The notes below the pieces were generated by a model. It searched no databases. It worked only from the letters and a program-made list of their open reading frames with translations, and was not told the DNA's origin. Below are positions 32,729 through 43,220 of a stretch of DNA of 64,000 nucleotides, one piece after another. This DNA is from Rusavskia elegans (taxonomy: Eukaryota; Ascomycota; Lecanoromycetes; Teloschistales; Teloschistaceae): NCBI GenBank assembly GCA_011316305.1, contig SAUG01000067.1, forward strand, positions 62,001 to 126,000. The letters are read 5' to 3'. Numbering within the stretch: position 1 is the stretch's first letter; the number at the start of each line of letters is the position of its first letter. The position numbers were made by a program, and so were the translations under genes.

Positions 32729-35700
32729 ATGACTTCCGCAGCTGTCAACCGCCCGACAAACGTCAAGCAGAAGGAAGCCGACGTCAATCAGAAGCTTCAG
32801 CTCTATGGCATTTACTCGGGTACGTTTTTCACCCCACTCGCCACCACTTGTTGGGTCGCGTCGTCCATGGCACTGTATCGATGTGCTTCTTACCACCTGG
32901 GGTGCTAACTTCTCCATCAACAGCCTTTGCGAATGGCAAGGTTCCATCAGTGAGCTCTACACCCCGCTCCCCTCATCTCCGTTGCCCTGACTGACTCGCT
33001 TGGTAGAATAAACAGATAGATGTTGCCCTCAACTCAGCCATTGCCTCGAAACCCTTGGCCAACCCATCAAGCAAACTCTCTCCAGAGGGTCGACACCTTG
33101 TCGCCGACCTTCGAGATGTTATTGAGCAAGCCAAGGTCTTGCTTTTGACCAAGAACGAGGGTGATCTGCTTCAGGATTTTTTGTGGCAAACGAGATTCGT
33201 GTCTGGCTCTGGTGTCCAGGTTCCCGGTGCACCCATCGACAAGGGTACAGCTCAGCAGCACGGCAACCAGGCCCTCGACGGCCTACGTACGTTAGGCACA
33301 CTGTTGATCTCCAACGGTCAATTCCGTAAATTACGTATGCCGTCCTCCTCCCATTTCTCGGACCATGACTGATCAACCTTGTAGTGAACGATGCCACCAT
33401 CCTTCTCCGAGACATCGCGGGTGACGCGGCACAAAACGCTGCCAATCGCGTCAATCCTTCTCAAGATCAGCTGTCCCAAATTGATCAGGCTGCTGATGAC
33501 AATACTTGGCATGATGTACCAGATCTCTCGCGTGACAACTTGAGAAACCAGGCCAAGAGCACCTATAACAAGCAGAAGCCACTTTCTCGAGGAGATGTGC
33601 AGAACGTCGCCAGTGGTGCCGCCGACCAAAGTCAAACCAACGAGGGCATTGACCCAGATCAAGCCCGCCAGCACGGCTCGCAAGGTCTTTCTCAGCTTCG
33701 TGACCAGGCCTCCGCCAATGTTCCCGATGAGACCAAGGACAAAGCCAAGAATTTCCGCGATCGTACCACAAATTACGCGAAAGAGAAACTTCCTAAGGAG
33801 CGTCGCGACCAGAGCATCTTCCGGCTGAAGAAGATGATTGTTGAAATCCAGAGCCACCAAGATTGTAAGATTACTCGCATTCTCTATCGCAGCTGAATTG
33901 GCTAATAGTTACATAGATCAACAAGCCATCGAGACCCTTCTCAACTTGGCGGAGGAATACAGTGGACATGGCAAGAATTTGAGCCAGCAGGGTGCTGGCA
34001 CAGTCAAAGGTGCTCATGGCGACACTGCGTTGACCTCGGCGGAGACTGACTTAAGGGTACGTCTAGGCATTGCGAACCAACACAGCTCTTTGCTGACTCA
34101 GATCAAGACTCTTCTCGAGCGCTTTGCCAACTACACTTCGGCTGACGACATGGTCGATGCTGTTAATGCCGTCTACCGTGATGCCGACAAAGACCCGGAA
34201 CTCAAGAATTGGTTCAAATCCATCAACGGCTACGTTCGTAAGTGCCTAAAACAACAAGGCTTCATCATGCAAGACAATGCCACCGAGGAATGGAACCAGC
34301 TCTATGACCACGGTCATTTCCTTCTGCGCGAGCGCTATCGTGATCACACCAACCGTGTGCTCGATGAGATCAAGTTCTTCGGACTGCAATTCGACGAGGA
34401 CCCAATGAACAAGAAGTTCGCTGCTTCACTGCAGAAACTTTTCACCGAGCTCGGCAATGACGAAAACGGTAAGCCCGTCTTCAAGGCGCACCTGCTCAAG
34501 GATCTTAGCCAGGTCATTGTCCCTGGTATTTTCGAGAGCGTTCGCTACGTTCCCATACCACGTATTGAGTACAGCGACCCTATGATCGACGCCATCGTTG
34601 AGAACCTTGTCATCGAGAGCGACAACCTCGCACCCAACTCGTTCGAGTTCGGCAGCGATAATTATTTCCGCTGGGGTCGTAAGACCGTCACCAATCAGAA
34701 CAAGAACAAGGTCATGGTGTCCGTCTCCGGTGTCCAAATGGACCTGAAGGATGTCAGCTACTACATCCATAAGAAACAAGGTTTCCCATCTATCAAAGAC
34801 ACCGGTGTCATGGATATTCACATGGGCGGCACTGGTTTCAGTTTCAAGATTGCGATGGAGACGGCCGACAAGTCTGATAGGCAACACTTCTTCAAGATCA
34901 ACAGAATCGACGTTGACATGAAGAGCTTGAACATTAAGCTCAAGCAATCCAAACACAAGCTCCTGTTCAATATCTTCAAGCCTTTGCTTTTCGCCGTCGT
35001 CAAGCCTGCCATCTCCAAGGTGCTGGAGAAGCTGATCAAAGACCAAGTTCACCAGCTCGATGGGAAAGCCTATGAGATCCATCAGGAGGCCGAACGCGTC
35101 GCTCGTGCTGCGAAGAACGACCCCCAGAATGCGCCAAACATCTACAATCGCTACGTCAATGCCGCCAAGACAACCTTGACCAAGAACAAGGAACAAGCTC
35201 AAGCTGCCACGGCGGACAAGAAGACCAATGTTGCAATGACTCAGCACGATTCCATGTTCCAGAACATCAAGCTGCCCGGCGGTATCTCTACCAAGGCCAC
35301 CGAATACAAGAACCTTGCTGCTCAAGGTGACAAGTGGGAGTCGCCCGTCTTCAGCTTAGGCTCGGCTGGTGAAACCACCAATCTCCCCAAAGCTTCTTCC
35401 GTCACTCGCAAACCACACCAAGCATCCAGCGGTGGCGTCCGTGGTCCCCAGAATGTTCAGGGCGGCCAATCAACCCTCGGTCAAGCCCAACCATCCAACC
35501 AGACTAGGGGTTTCGGCAACCAAGTCAACGAAGCTTTTGGTAACAACCAAAACCAGGACTACTCGCTGGGCAAGTCAGGTGGCATGAATGGTGATTACCA
35601 GACAGGCGGAGTATCACAAGGTGGCTATCAGGCTGGCGGAGCTCCCCAAGGCAGCCTTGGCCAGGGTGGTGTCTCTCAGAGCGGCCATACAACACTTGGT

Positions 35701-35733
35701 GCAAACAACCCCGTCCTCAGCGGCCTGTCCTAA
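32729..35733 (+). CDS. HAM1-like protein (large fungal BPI/LBP-related lipid-binding-type protein)
   Basis: Six exons: 32729-32819, 32924-32949, 33007-33334, 33385-33864, 33917-34056 and 34102-35733, giving 898 residues. The conserved N-terminal HAM1-like region includes YGIYS, ANGKVPSNKQIDVALNS, LSPEGRHLVADLRDVIEQA, and LRTLGTLLISNGQFRKLLND across an intron. The middle and C-terminal parts include WFKSINGYVRKCL, YDHGHFLLRERYRDHTNRV and IHMGGTGFSFKI, with lipid-binding-like beta and helix patterns. The last 170 residues are Gln/Gly/Asn/Ser-rich and low complexity. This family is abundant in fungi and poorly studied; structural work on relatives suggested a BPI-like fold, so lipid transfer is a reasonable guess. 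The 45-bp intron 5 is in frame and would be missed without the homology. Confidence 0.82.
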
Positions 35734-36713
35734 GATACCCCATGCATTCAAGGTTTGGTCCGGTTCTGGAGAATTTTGTATGCTTTTGTTTGATGATACC
35801 ACTATCGCGAACGATACACCAGAGGAGCAAGAGGTCCGCCCGGACCTGTAATGGCCCAGATGGCAAGGCGGATGGGGTCTGGAGGAGACGATTTCCTTTT
35901 GTTCTTGCGGAGTGTGTCGAGGTGATACGATTCCTGCGGTTGTCTTACTAGCAGCTTCTTCCTCCTCTGAAACCCTTTCGTTCTCGGATGGATTGGTAGA
36001 CGATTAGGTAGTTGTTTTCGTTTTGGTCCTCCACCAGTCTTATGATGCTTTGGCATTGCAAGCCTACATAAAATTTGGCGGTTTCTCTTTGTGATTGCAA
36101 GTAGTTTGAATTGAACCTTGGTTTGGACCGAACTATCTAACACTTGCTTCTGTGATTGTCAGTGAGGTTCATAAAGTTGTGAACCAATAAGCAACAATGG
36201 CTGCTACGGTATGCATCGTGATCGATTCCTTTCCACTCGTGCCAACGCTCCCGCGACGACTTGCATCACGAAGAATCAATAGCTTCTGGCTGCATGACCG
36301 AGAGGCCGTTTCATTTCGTACGTGTTATCCAGAAACACCAAACAGAGCCCTTTTGTTTGACGATACTCGTGGGATTATTTATGTTCACGGGGTAAACTAG
36401 CGAAGGATAATTGAAAATTTTCCATATGTGGGAGGAAATGGGGAAGATGGGCAAGCTTTCCGGTTCTCGTGGTGTTGATAGATAGATGATGATGCCATGG
36501 AACGTCTGACCGGGGCGTTACGCTACCGTTCGTAAGGTCGGTGCCAGGAAGGGAAGATTGCACTGCGAGATAACCTAATAAGAAGCATCGGATCGTTATT
36601 CGCTTGATACTCGCTACAATCACTCTCGTTTACGTTCGTTACTCCTCACGGGGACTATTAACCGTGTCACGCATAAATAAGCACATCTGGGGCTGGCTAC
36701 TACTGATTTCCCA
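35734..36713. other. Convergent intergenic region HAM1-like / Zn2Cys6 gene
   Basis: 980 bp between two stop codons. No exon, RNA gene or repeat was recognised. Confidence 0.35.
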
Positions 36714-39700
36714 TCAATATCCCGGCGTATCCCACCCTTCGACGAGTTTGCCCAAGACTTCCAGGTTCCCGTTGATCTGAAGGTCGCCGAACCATTGGCC
36801 TTCGTTGTTGCCGACGCTGGTCTGGAAGCCCGCGGAATCCGATGCAAGGAGGGGGTTGAGATCCAGAGTCAGCCAGTCTTCTTCGTTGCTGTCGAATGGG
36901 GAGACGGCGTTGCTGTTGCTGCTGTAGAGGGCATTGTTCGTGTACATGTTCGTGTTGGGGTTGAACTGGTAGCTGGCATCTGGAGGGGGCATGATCGAGA
37001 TGTTGTTGTCCAGAAAGTTGGTTGGGTTTACAGCCATGGATGCCATGTTCGATTGTTGAAGGCTCGTATCTAGAGGTGTATCCTCTAATGTTGTCGCTCC
37101 GTATATGCTTGTTGAGTTTGGCTGTCTGGAGCTGGCGTTGCGGGCTGGGAGGCGGACGAATTTGTGTCGAAGATTCGAGGTCAAGCGTTCCAGCAGGTCG
37201 GCAATGCGGAGGCAAAGATGCACATCGTCCACGACACTTGTTCGAAGTGCTTTCACCGTTTTGTCGAGAAGTTGCAGCGACGTGCTGACCTCGTCTTCTT
37301 TGGCTCCGATTGCAAAAGTCTGCTCTAGCATCAGCAAACGCGCGGTAGACGAAATACGCAATGCGTACCTTGAGGAGAAACATAGCGCCAGAAAGAATCC
37401 TAAAGTATGTTCGGACGGGGGCATGTTTCAAGTAGTCGCCCGGAAGCAGTCCATCCACTACAAGCTTCAAAAGGTTCCTTGCTGCCTTGACAACTTCGGT
37501 GATATACGCCTCATTCCGCCGGTAGAGCTCGTAGAACGCCATGTTGGACATCTGTTCGTCAGTCCCTGGAGCAACATTGTTCGTCCAATGTCCAAGAACC
37601 GCTTGCAGTGCGAGTGAGAAGATGTACAATCTTATATAATCCACGTCGATCAACAGGATTATCAGTGCAAACTGGGGTAGCTTCGCTGATTCTAATTTTC
37701 GACTGAACGAGTCCATCAAAGACTGATATTGTTCAAGAAATGTCATGTAGCCGCCGTTTTGGATGAGGGCCTCGGTATGGTCTCTTGATGTAAAGAGATG
37801 GGCGTTACATGCCTTCATGATCAGGGTGATGTCGGTCCAAGCTTCTTGAACGGCATCGGTAGCATTCTGAGAGTATGGCCGAGTCATCACTCTCGCATGG
37901 ACACCGCGCAGGCCAAGGTCTTCGTCATGACCGTCGTACATGGGAGGAAAACCGAAGCGGCCGCACGCCGAGTTAATGAACACATATAGTAACCGCTCGA
38001 TACGATCGCTTCTCTGCTCATCATACGAAGATGATGTCCCACCAAGGTCCGGGGGTCGCAGAGCCCTGAAACCTCGATTGAAGTCTCCATACACACCCTG
38101 GATGATTCCACGAGTCAGTATGCTCTTCTCGAGAACCTTCCATCGCTTCATGACATATCCTTCATCGAAGGGAAGTCAAATCTTCAGACGTCCCTACAAA
38201 TATGTCTGACGAAGCTAGACCCCGAAGAATTGGGAGTGATAAGTGGAAGGACTTGTCCTTACTAATTCAAAGGCAAGAGTATGTGACATGCCAATCAAGC
38301 TCCAGCACATCCGGTCGGACCGAAGGGCTGGTTCACTCCATCCGGCGACAGTAGTTTCGTCCAAAGAAGGCCCCTCACACACAGTCTTGTCTTGCAAAGG
38401 TGACACATAAGGATCTTCAATGCTCGTTAGTATGTCGTCACCGTCATCTCCAGGTGGGAAGTGCATGGATCGTGGATGAAATTCGTTCAGTAGCAGAAGA
38501 CTCTCGATGGTTCCCATCGTACGAAGACCACCTTTGATGGCGGATCTCGGCGGCAGTTTCTTCATGCCAGCGCCACAGAATCCACCTCCAAATTGTTCTT
38601 GTCCCCAGAACATACGAGTAATCATGTTTTGAAGGTAACTCCACAATCTCTCGTGGATCATGTAAGATCGAGATTCTGCACCAGGACCGACGAGCTGCTT
38701 GTATCTAGAAGCTATAGTCAACACCGTGACAGCTAACAAAGGCTCCTCGTTTAGAAAGCGAGGATGAGTTGTAGGAGAGCGGAAGTCTGGCGGAGAGATT
38801 GGAGTCAGGGGGTCAAGGTATTCGTAGTAGCTGTAGCAAGTCTTAGTGACATCTTCCCACCAAGATATGGAGCAGGGGCCCAGGGCTGAACTCGGAGCAT
38901 CTTACTAGTCTATGTAGGCGATGGCCTCGCGAGCAGTGAACCACCCAGCCCGGACAAAGCGTAGTCGCGACCATGTTCTCAATGCATCTACAATGTCGTG
39001 GGCTTCCACCGGATGCTGAGATCCTCTGCCGCCTGAAATCGCAGGGTCGATGTTCTCCTTACGATCTTGGAGCGATGCTGGTGCCGCCGACCTTGCGAAG
39101 TGACGCTTTTGATCCGGTTGGGTCCTGGGAGATGAGAGATTGTGACGATGTTCTTGCTCAGCGCTAGTCTGCCTTTGTAAACTCTCACTCCGGCCAGAAG
39201 CTTCAAGGAGTAGATGCAGTGCGTCACCAGGGGTATTTATCGGGGTGTGGAACAAAGCAGCAGCCGTTTGGTTCGTCACCTCCTGAGCTTGACTAGCCGC
39301 TTGATTGGCAGCATTGGAGTCGACGTAATATGGAAAATGCTTTGGCTCTTCTAGCCTGTCGGCGTTCAGATTGGAAGAATCCGGTGATGTCGACAATGCG
39401 ACTGGTCGCCGAGGGGATCTAGGCGTAAGCAGTTGTGTGTCTGGCGAGGAAGTGGTGTAGGAGGTTCTTTGGCGGCTATTCCGAGCAACGAAGTCATCCC
39501 CGAGGTCATCGTTGTATCCCTCCACGTCTTCGTTTCCTGCAACTCGACCAGATTAGTGGCTGTTTCATGATACCCCATAGAATGAATCGAAGGTAAGCAT
39601 ACCTATCTTTCGCTTTCTCCTGGTGGCGGAAAAGAAGCAGTCCTTGCTCTCCCGCCGACATCGAACGCATGGCGGCTCATGAGGAGCATCGACCGGCCCA

Positions 39701-39901
39701 AGATCGCAACGCACTTTGCGCCTCCGACAGGGAATCTATCTTACTCAGATCTGGAGCACTATGACTGAGACGGGTGGGGGAATCCGGGCGTGGACGTACG
39801 CATGCTTGGTAGGTTCGGCTATGAGACTGCGAAGGCTCTTTGGAGAAGTCGGTCGTTGGCGAATAATTACTCCTGGCGAGGTTTTTCACAAGAAGTGTCA
39901 T
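36714..39901 (-). CDS. Zn(II)2Cys6 fungal transcription factor with MHR (Fungal_trans) domain
   Basis: Six exons: 39901-39800, 39735-39603, 39536-38906, 38830-38263, 38145-37369 and 37319-36714, giving about 938 residues. The binuclear zinc cluster is assembled across intron 1: YQAC joins [10 protein letters not shown], then a 12-residue loop, [11 protein letters not shown] and [11 protein letters not shown] Ser/Gln-rich linker follows. The MHR starts at [16 protein letters not shown] and continues with [32 protein letters not shown], then [20 protein letters not shown]. The C-terminus is Asn/Ser-rich and ends [10 protein letters not shown], a possible activation segment. The fourth junction (38263 to 38145) is uncertain: the intervening 117 bp contains an in-frame stop, and this acceptor was chosen for phase. 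It resembles TamA/Dal81-type regulators of nitrogen catabolism, but I do not assign the target. Confidence 0.82.
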
Positions 39902-40205
39902 TTGCACGATTGTAGGATATATGTTGTAGAATGGCTGTAATCGGGTATTCTCGGGACACAAAGAGGAATGACTTCACATCCAAACCCCGCATCTGTGGTC
40001 ATGTCCCGCACTCACCCTTCCAGCATATGGGTTGAGATTGCCCTCGGGGGCCCGACGGGCTTAACAATCCGTACATACTTGGCTGATTCTCTTGCTCTGG
40101 ATGGGTCACAGGCTGCTATAGAGCCCATGCATCAGTGCATCCATTGACGTCTCAAAAGTGCCGTCGGCACCTGTTCATGAAGATTTTGTTCAACTAACGA
40201 CCATC
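39902..40205. promoter_or_regulatory. Divergent region Zn2Cys6 gene / dihydroxyacetone kinase
   Basis: 304 bp between two divergent start codons, so it holds both promoters. No motif was identified. Confidence 0.4.
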
Positions 40206-42105
40206 ATGGCCAGTGGTGAGCAAAGTCTTTGAGATACCCTGGATTCTGTAGCACTGCTGACGAGCTTCACTGCTGCAGCCAAACACTACTTCGATGATCC
40301 TACCATTGCGGTCTTGTCGGGTCTCCGCGGTGTCACTTTGATCAATCCTTCCCTCCTATTTGATGAGAAGAACAAGATCATCTACCGTCATCCGTCCTCC
40401 ATAGCTTCACCGAAGAACGTTTCCGTCATCTGTGGAGGAGGCTCGGGTCATGAACCTGGCTTCTCCGCTTTCGTCGGCCAGGGCGCCCTCACCGCTTGCG
40501 TTGCCGGGACCATCTTCGCTTCGCCCAGTGCCCAGCAGGTCCGGGCATGTCTGTCTCAGCGGCTCCCGGCAGAGACCGAGGGCGTCGTCGTTGTCGTGAC
40601 CAATTACACCGGTGACGTGCTGAATTTTGGCATGGGTATCGAGAAGGCGAGGGCCATGGGCAAAAAGGTCGAGATGGTCGTGGTAGCAGACGATGTCGGT
40701 GTCGGTAGGGCCAAAGGAGGTAAAGTTGGTCGAAGAGGCCTCTCCGGCACTGCGCTCGTCGTCAAGATCTGTGGCGCTCTGGCGGAAGCTGGTGCTTCGG
40801 TCCAAGATTGTGCCAAGGTTGGAAGGCTCGTTGTCGACAACCTCGTCAGTGTTGGAGCAAGCTTGAGCAGGGTCCACGTACCCGGGAGATCACTCGAAGA
40901 AGCAAAGGACGAGGAAGAACGACTTGGTCCAGGACTCGTCGAGATCGGCATGGGTATCCACAACGAGCCTGGCTGTGAAAAGGTCAAGACTGACTTGCCT
41001 GGCTTGGTCAAGACCATGCTGGCACAGCTGTTGGACCAGAATGACAAAGACAGGGCTTACGTCAAGATAGAAAAGGGAGAAGATACCGTCCTTCTGGTCA
41101 ATAATTTTGGTGGAACAAGCAATTTGGAGCTGAGTGGGGTGGTGACCGAGATTGTAAACCAGCTTAGCCGGGACTATGGGCTACATCCAAGACGAGTCAT
41201 CTCCGGAACTTTCTTTGGCAGTCTGAACGGTCCAGGCTTCATCGTGTCGGTCCTGAGACTGGCAGATACCGGTCTTGGTTCAGGCAAGTCGGTACTGGAG
41301 CTTCTTGATGCCCCAGCCGAAGCGACCGGATGGTCTGCGAGTGTCAAGCCAGAAACGTGGGAGAAAAAGTACGGGCAAGTCAATGCGACGGACGAGGAGG
41401 AAAAGAATGACATAAGATCATCAAATTTGAAAGGTAAGCATTGGAAGCCAACGCTATCCGCAGTTCAGTGCAGCTGACAGTGGGAAAGTGGACCCAAGCA
41501 TGTTGAAGTCGTCACTCAGATCGGGACTTAACAAGCTGATCTCGTGCGAGGCTGAAGTGACTCGTTATGATTCCATTGTTGGAGATGGCGACTGTGGTGT
41601 AGGCCTGAAGCGGGGAGCTGAAGGCATCAACCAGTATCTTGAAGAAGATGACATTCCAGCGGATGCTCTGTCGTCCCTTACTAAGATCGCCGGTATCGTG
41701 GAAGCTACCATGGACGGAACTTCTGGCGCGCTTTATGCGATATTCCTCAATGCACTTGCCGCCAATGTTCGAAAGCAGGATTCAGCCAATACGACTGATC
41801 TTACGCCATCGATGTGGGCGCAGGCCCTCGGTGAATCGCTGAAAGCTCTGGGTGTATATACCCCAGCTCAACCAGGTGATCGAACCTTGATGGATGCTTT
41901 AATTCCATTTGTGGAGACATTAAAATCGACAGGCAACACCAAGCAGGCAGCCGAAGCAGCGAAAAGAGGAGCCGAGAGTACAAAGGGAATGAAACCAAGC
42001 TTAGGTAGGTCTGTATATGTGGGTGGGAAAGGTCACAATGAGGTCCCAGACCCTGGCGCATACGGACTTAGCCAGTTCCTGTCGGGTCTGGCGGAGGCAT
42101 TGTAA
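40206..42105 (+). CDS. DAK1: Dihydroxyacetone kinase
   Basis: Exon 1 is only 10 nt (40206-40215), then 40279-41433 and 41489-42105, giving 593 residues starting MASAKHYFDDP. The DAK1 (K) domain shows GGGSGHEPGFSAFVGQGALTA, NYTGDVLNFGMGIEKA, ADDVGVGRAKG, and EIGMGIHNEPG, whose histidine is the covalent substrate-binding residue. The DAK2 (L) domain, after the second intron, has RYDSIVGDGDCGVGLKRGAE for Mg-ATP, MDGTSGALYAIFLNAL, and QPGDRTLMDALIPF. The single-chain, two-domain, ATP-dependent architecture is that of eukaryotic enzymes. It phosphorylates dihydroxyacetone, linking glycerol or methanol-type carbon to glycolysis and detoxifying dihydroxyacetone. Convergent with SmD2, with 88 bp between stops. 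Confidence 0.95.
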
Positions 42106-42193
42106 AGCAATCTTCGATTCAGTCATGGTCGAGATGTGCCAGAAAATTTGAACGCCAGCGACTGCGCTAAGTGTATGTGGAGCATCGGTGTGA

Positions 42194-42763
42194 CTAGCTG
42201 AGCAGCACAAGTATGACCGAATCGCCTCTCAGAAACCTGGATATAAACCCATCAGCAAGCGCGCACCTGGACATGAGTGCGAAACGGATCGACCAACATT
42301 TTGCTGATGAATCTATCCTTGTTCACGGGTCTCCCTTTCTTCCCTCCCGACGTTCTGGGTATCTCAGTCCACATCTCTTTCACGTTCTCTAAGACCATGT
42401 TGCAGTGCCGATCGAATGCTTTCACTCTAGCAAGCAGCTTTCGGTTGTTGCGGCATGAAATCAGGACTTGCGTATGCGAGCGAACAGCGGTCTGAAGGAT
42501 TGATAGAGGCCCCGAGGTGAATTCATGTTCTTCGAGTTGCGCAATCTCGTACTCGCTGGGGCTCTGTTAGTGACGTGGAACACCTAGGCCAAAAGCAACA
42601 GCAACAGACGAAGAGGCAGATCGCAGTGCTTAGGGAGGAACGTACGTGAGATCAGAGCGAGGTTTGTTAAGAAGCTCTCTGTAGCCGTGTCAGTATGTGC
42701 CGGATCGTAATGATGTCAGAGGATGCGGGGATGAGTCACACACTGTATCTTCGAGTCGGCCAT
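42194..42763 (-). CDS. SMD2: Small nuclear ribonucleoprotein Sm D2
   Basis: Four small exons: 42763-42744, 42678-42646, 42555-42298 and 42236-42194. The product is 117 residues, close to the 118 of human SmD2. Sm1 motif: [20 protein letters not shown] followed by [13 protein letters not shown]. Sm2 motif: [13 protein letters not shown] at the very C-terminus, encoded across the last intron. The N-terminal helix has [20 protein letters not shown]. SmD2 pairs with SmD1 in the heptameric ring of spliceosomal snRNPs. This gene has three introns in 354 coding nt, and its last intron uses the donor GTTGGT. No single exon is long enough to reveal the gene without the family pattern. Confidence 0.93.
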
Positions 42764-43220
42764 GATCAAGATAAGAAGGGGGAAGGTCGCCGCCTGTTCA
42801 AGAATAATGCTTTGCTTGAAGGGGAATTTCGGCAGCGGTGATTGATTGAACTTTGACCCATCCAGAAGCTACTCATAGTGTCCAACGAAGCTCTTGACGC
42901 GCTGACGTAAGCAAAACCGCGTCTTTTGTGAGCTCGCGTTAGTTATCAAGCTTCCTCCGACGGGATTTCTCCTCAACCACGAGTCCTTTCTGAGCATCTT
43001 AATACCCCAAACCAATACTGCTCATCAGTTTGACAATGCTCTTTCGTTAAATCCAGCATTGCAGCCTTGTGTCTCGGGCACAAGCTTCGGGCACCCAGCT
43101 ACTTATCCCAATCTTATCGGCATTTTCAAAGCGTAGCTTGATTGTTCTGACCTCTACGACATCGAAGTTTAGGTGTTATACTACCTGCTCGGATTGGAAG
43201 TATCAAAGGACAGCTATGCA
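42764..43220. promoter_or_regulatory. Divergent region SMD2 / Ams2-Spt21-like gene
   Basis: 457 bp between divergent start codons; both promoters must lie here. No specific site was identified. Confidence 0.4.

Noticed and set aside
34426..35325. 299-codon minus-strand frame
   Set aside because: Antisense to the well-conserved HAM1-like coding exon; no domain of its own.
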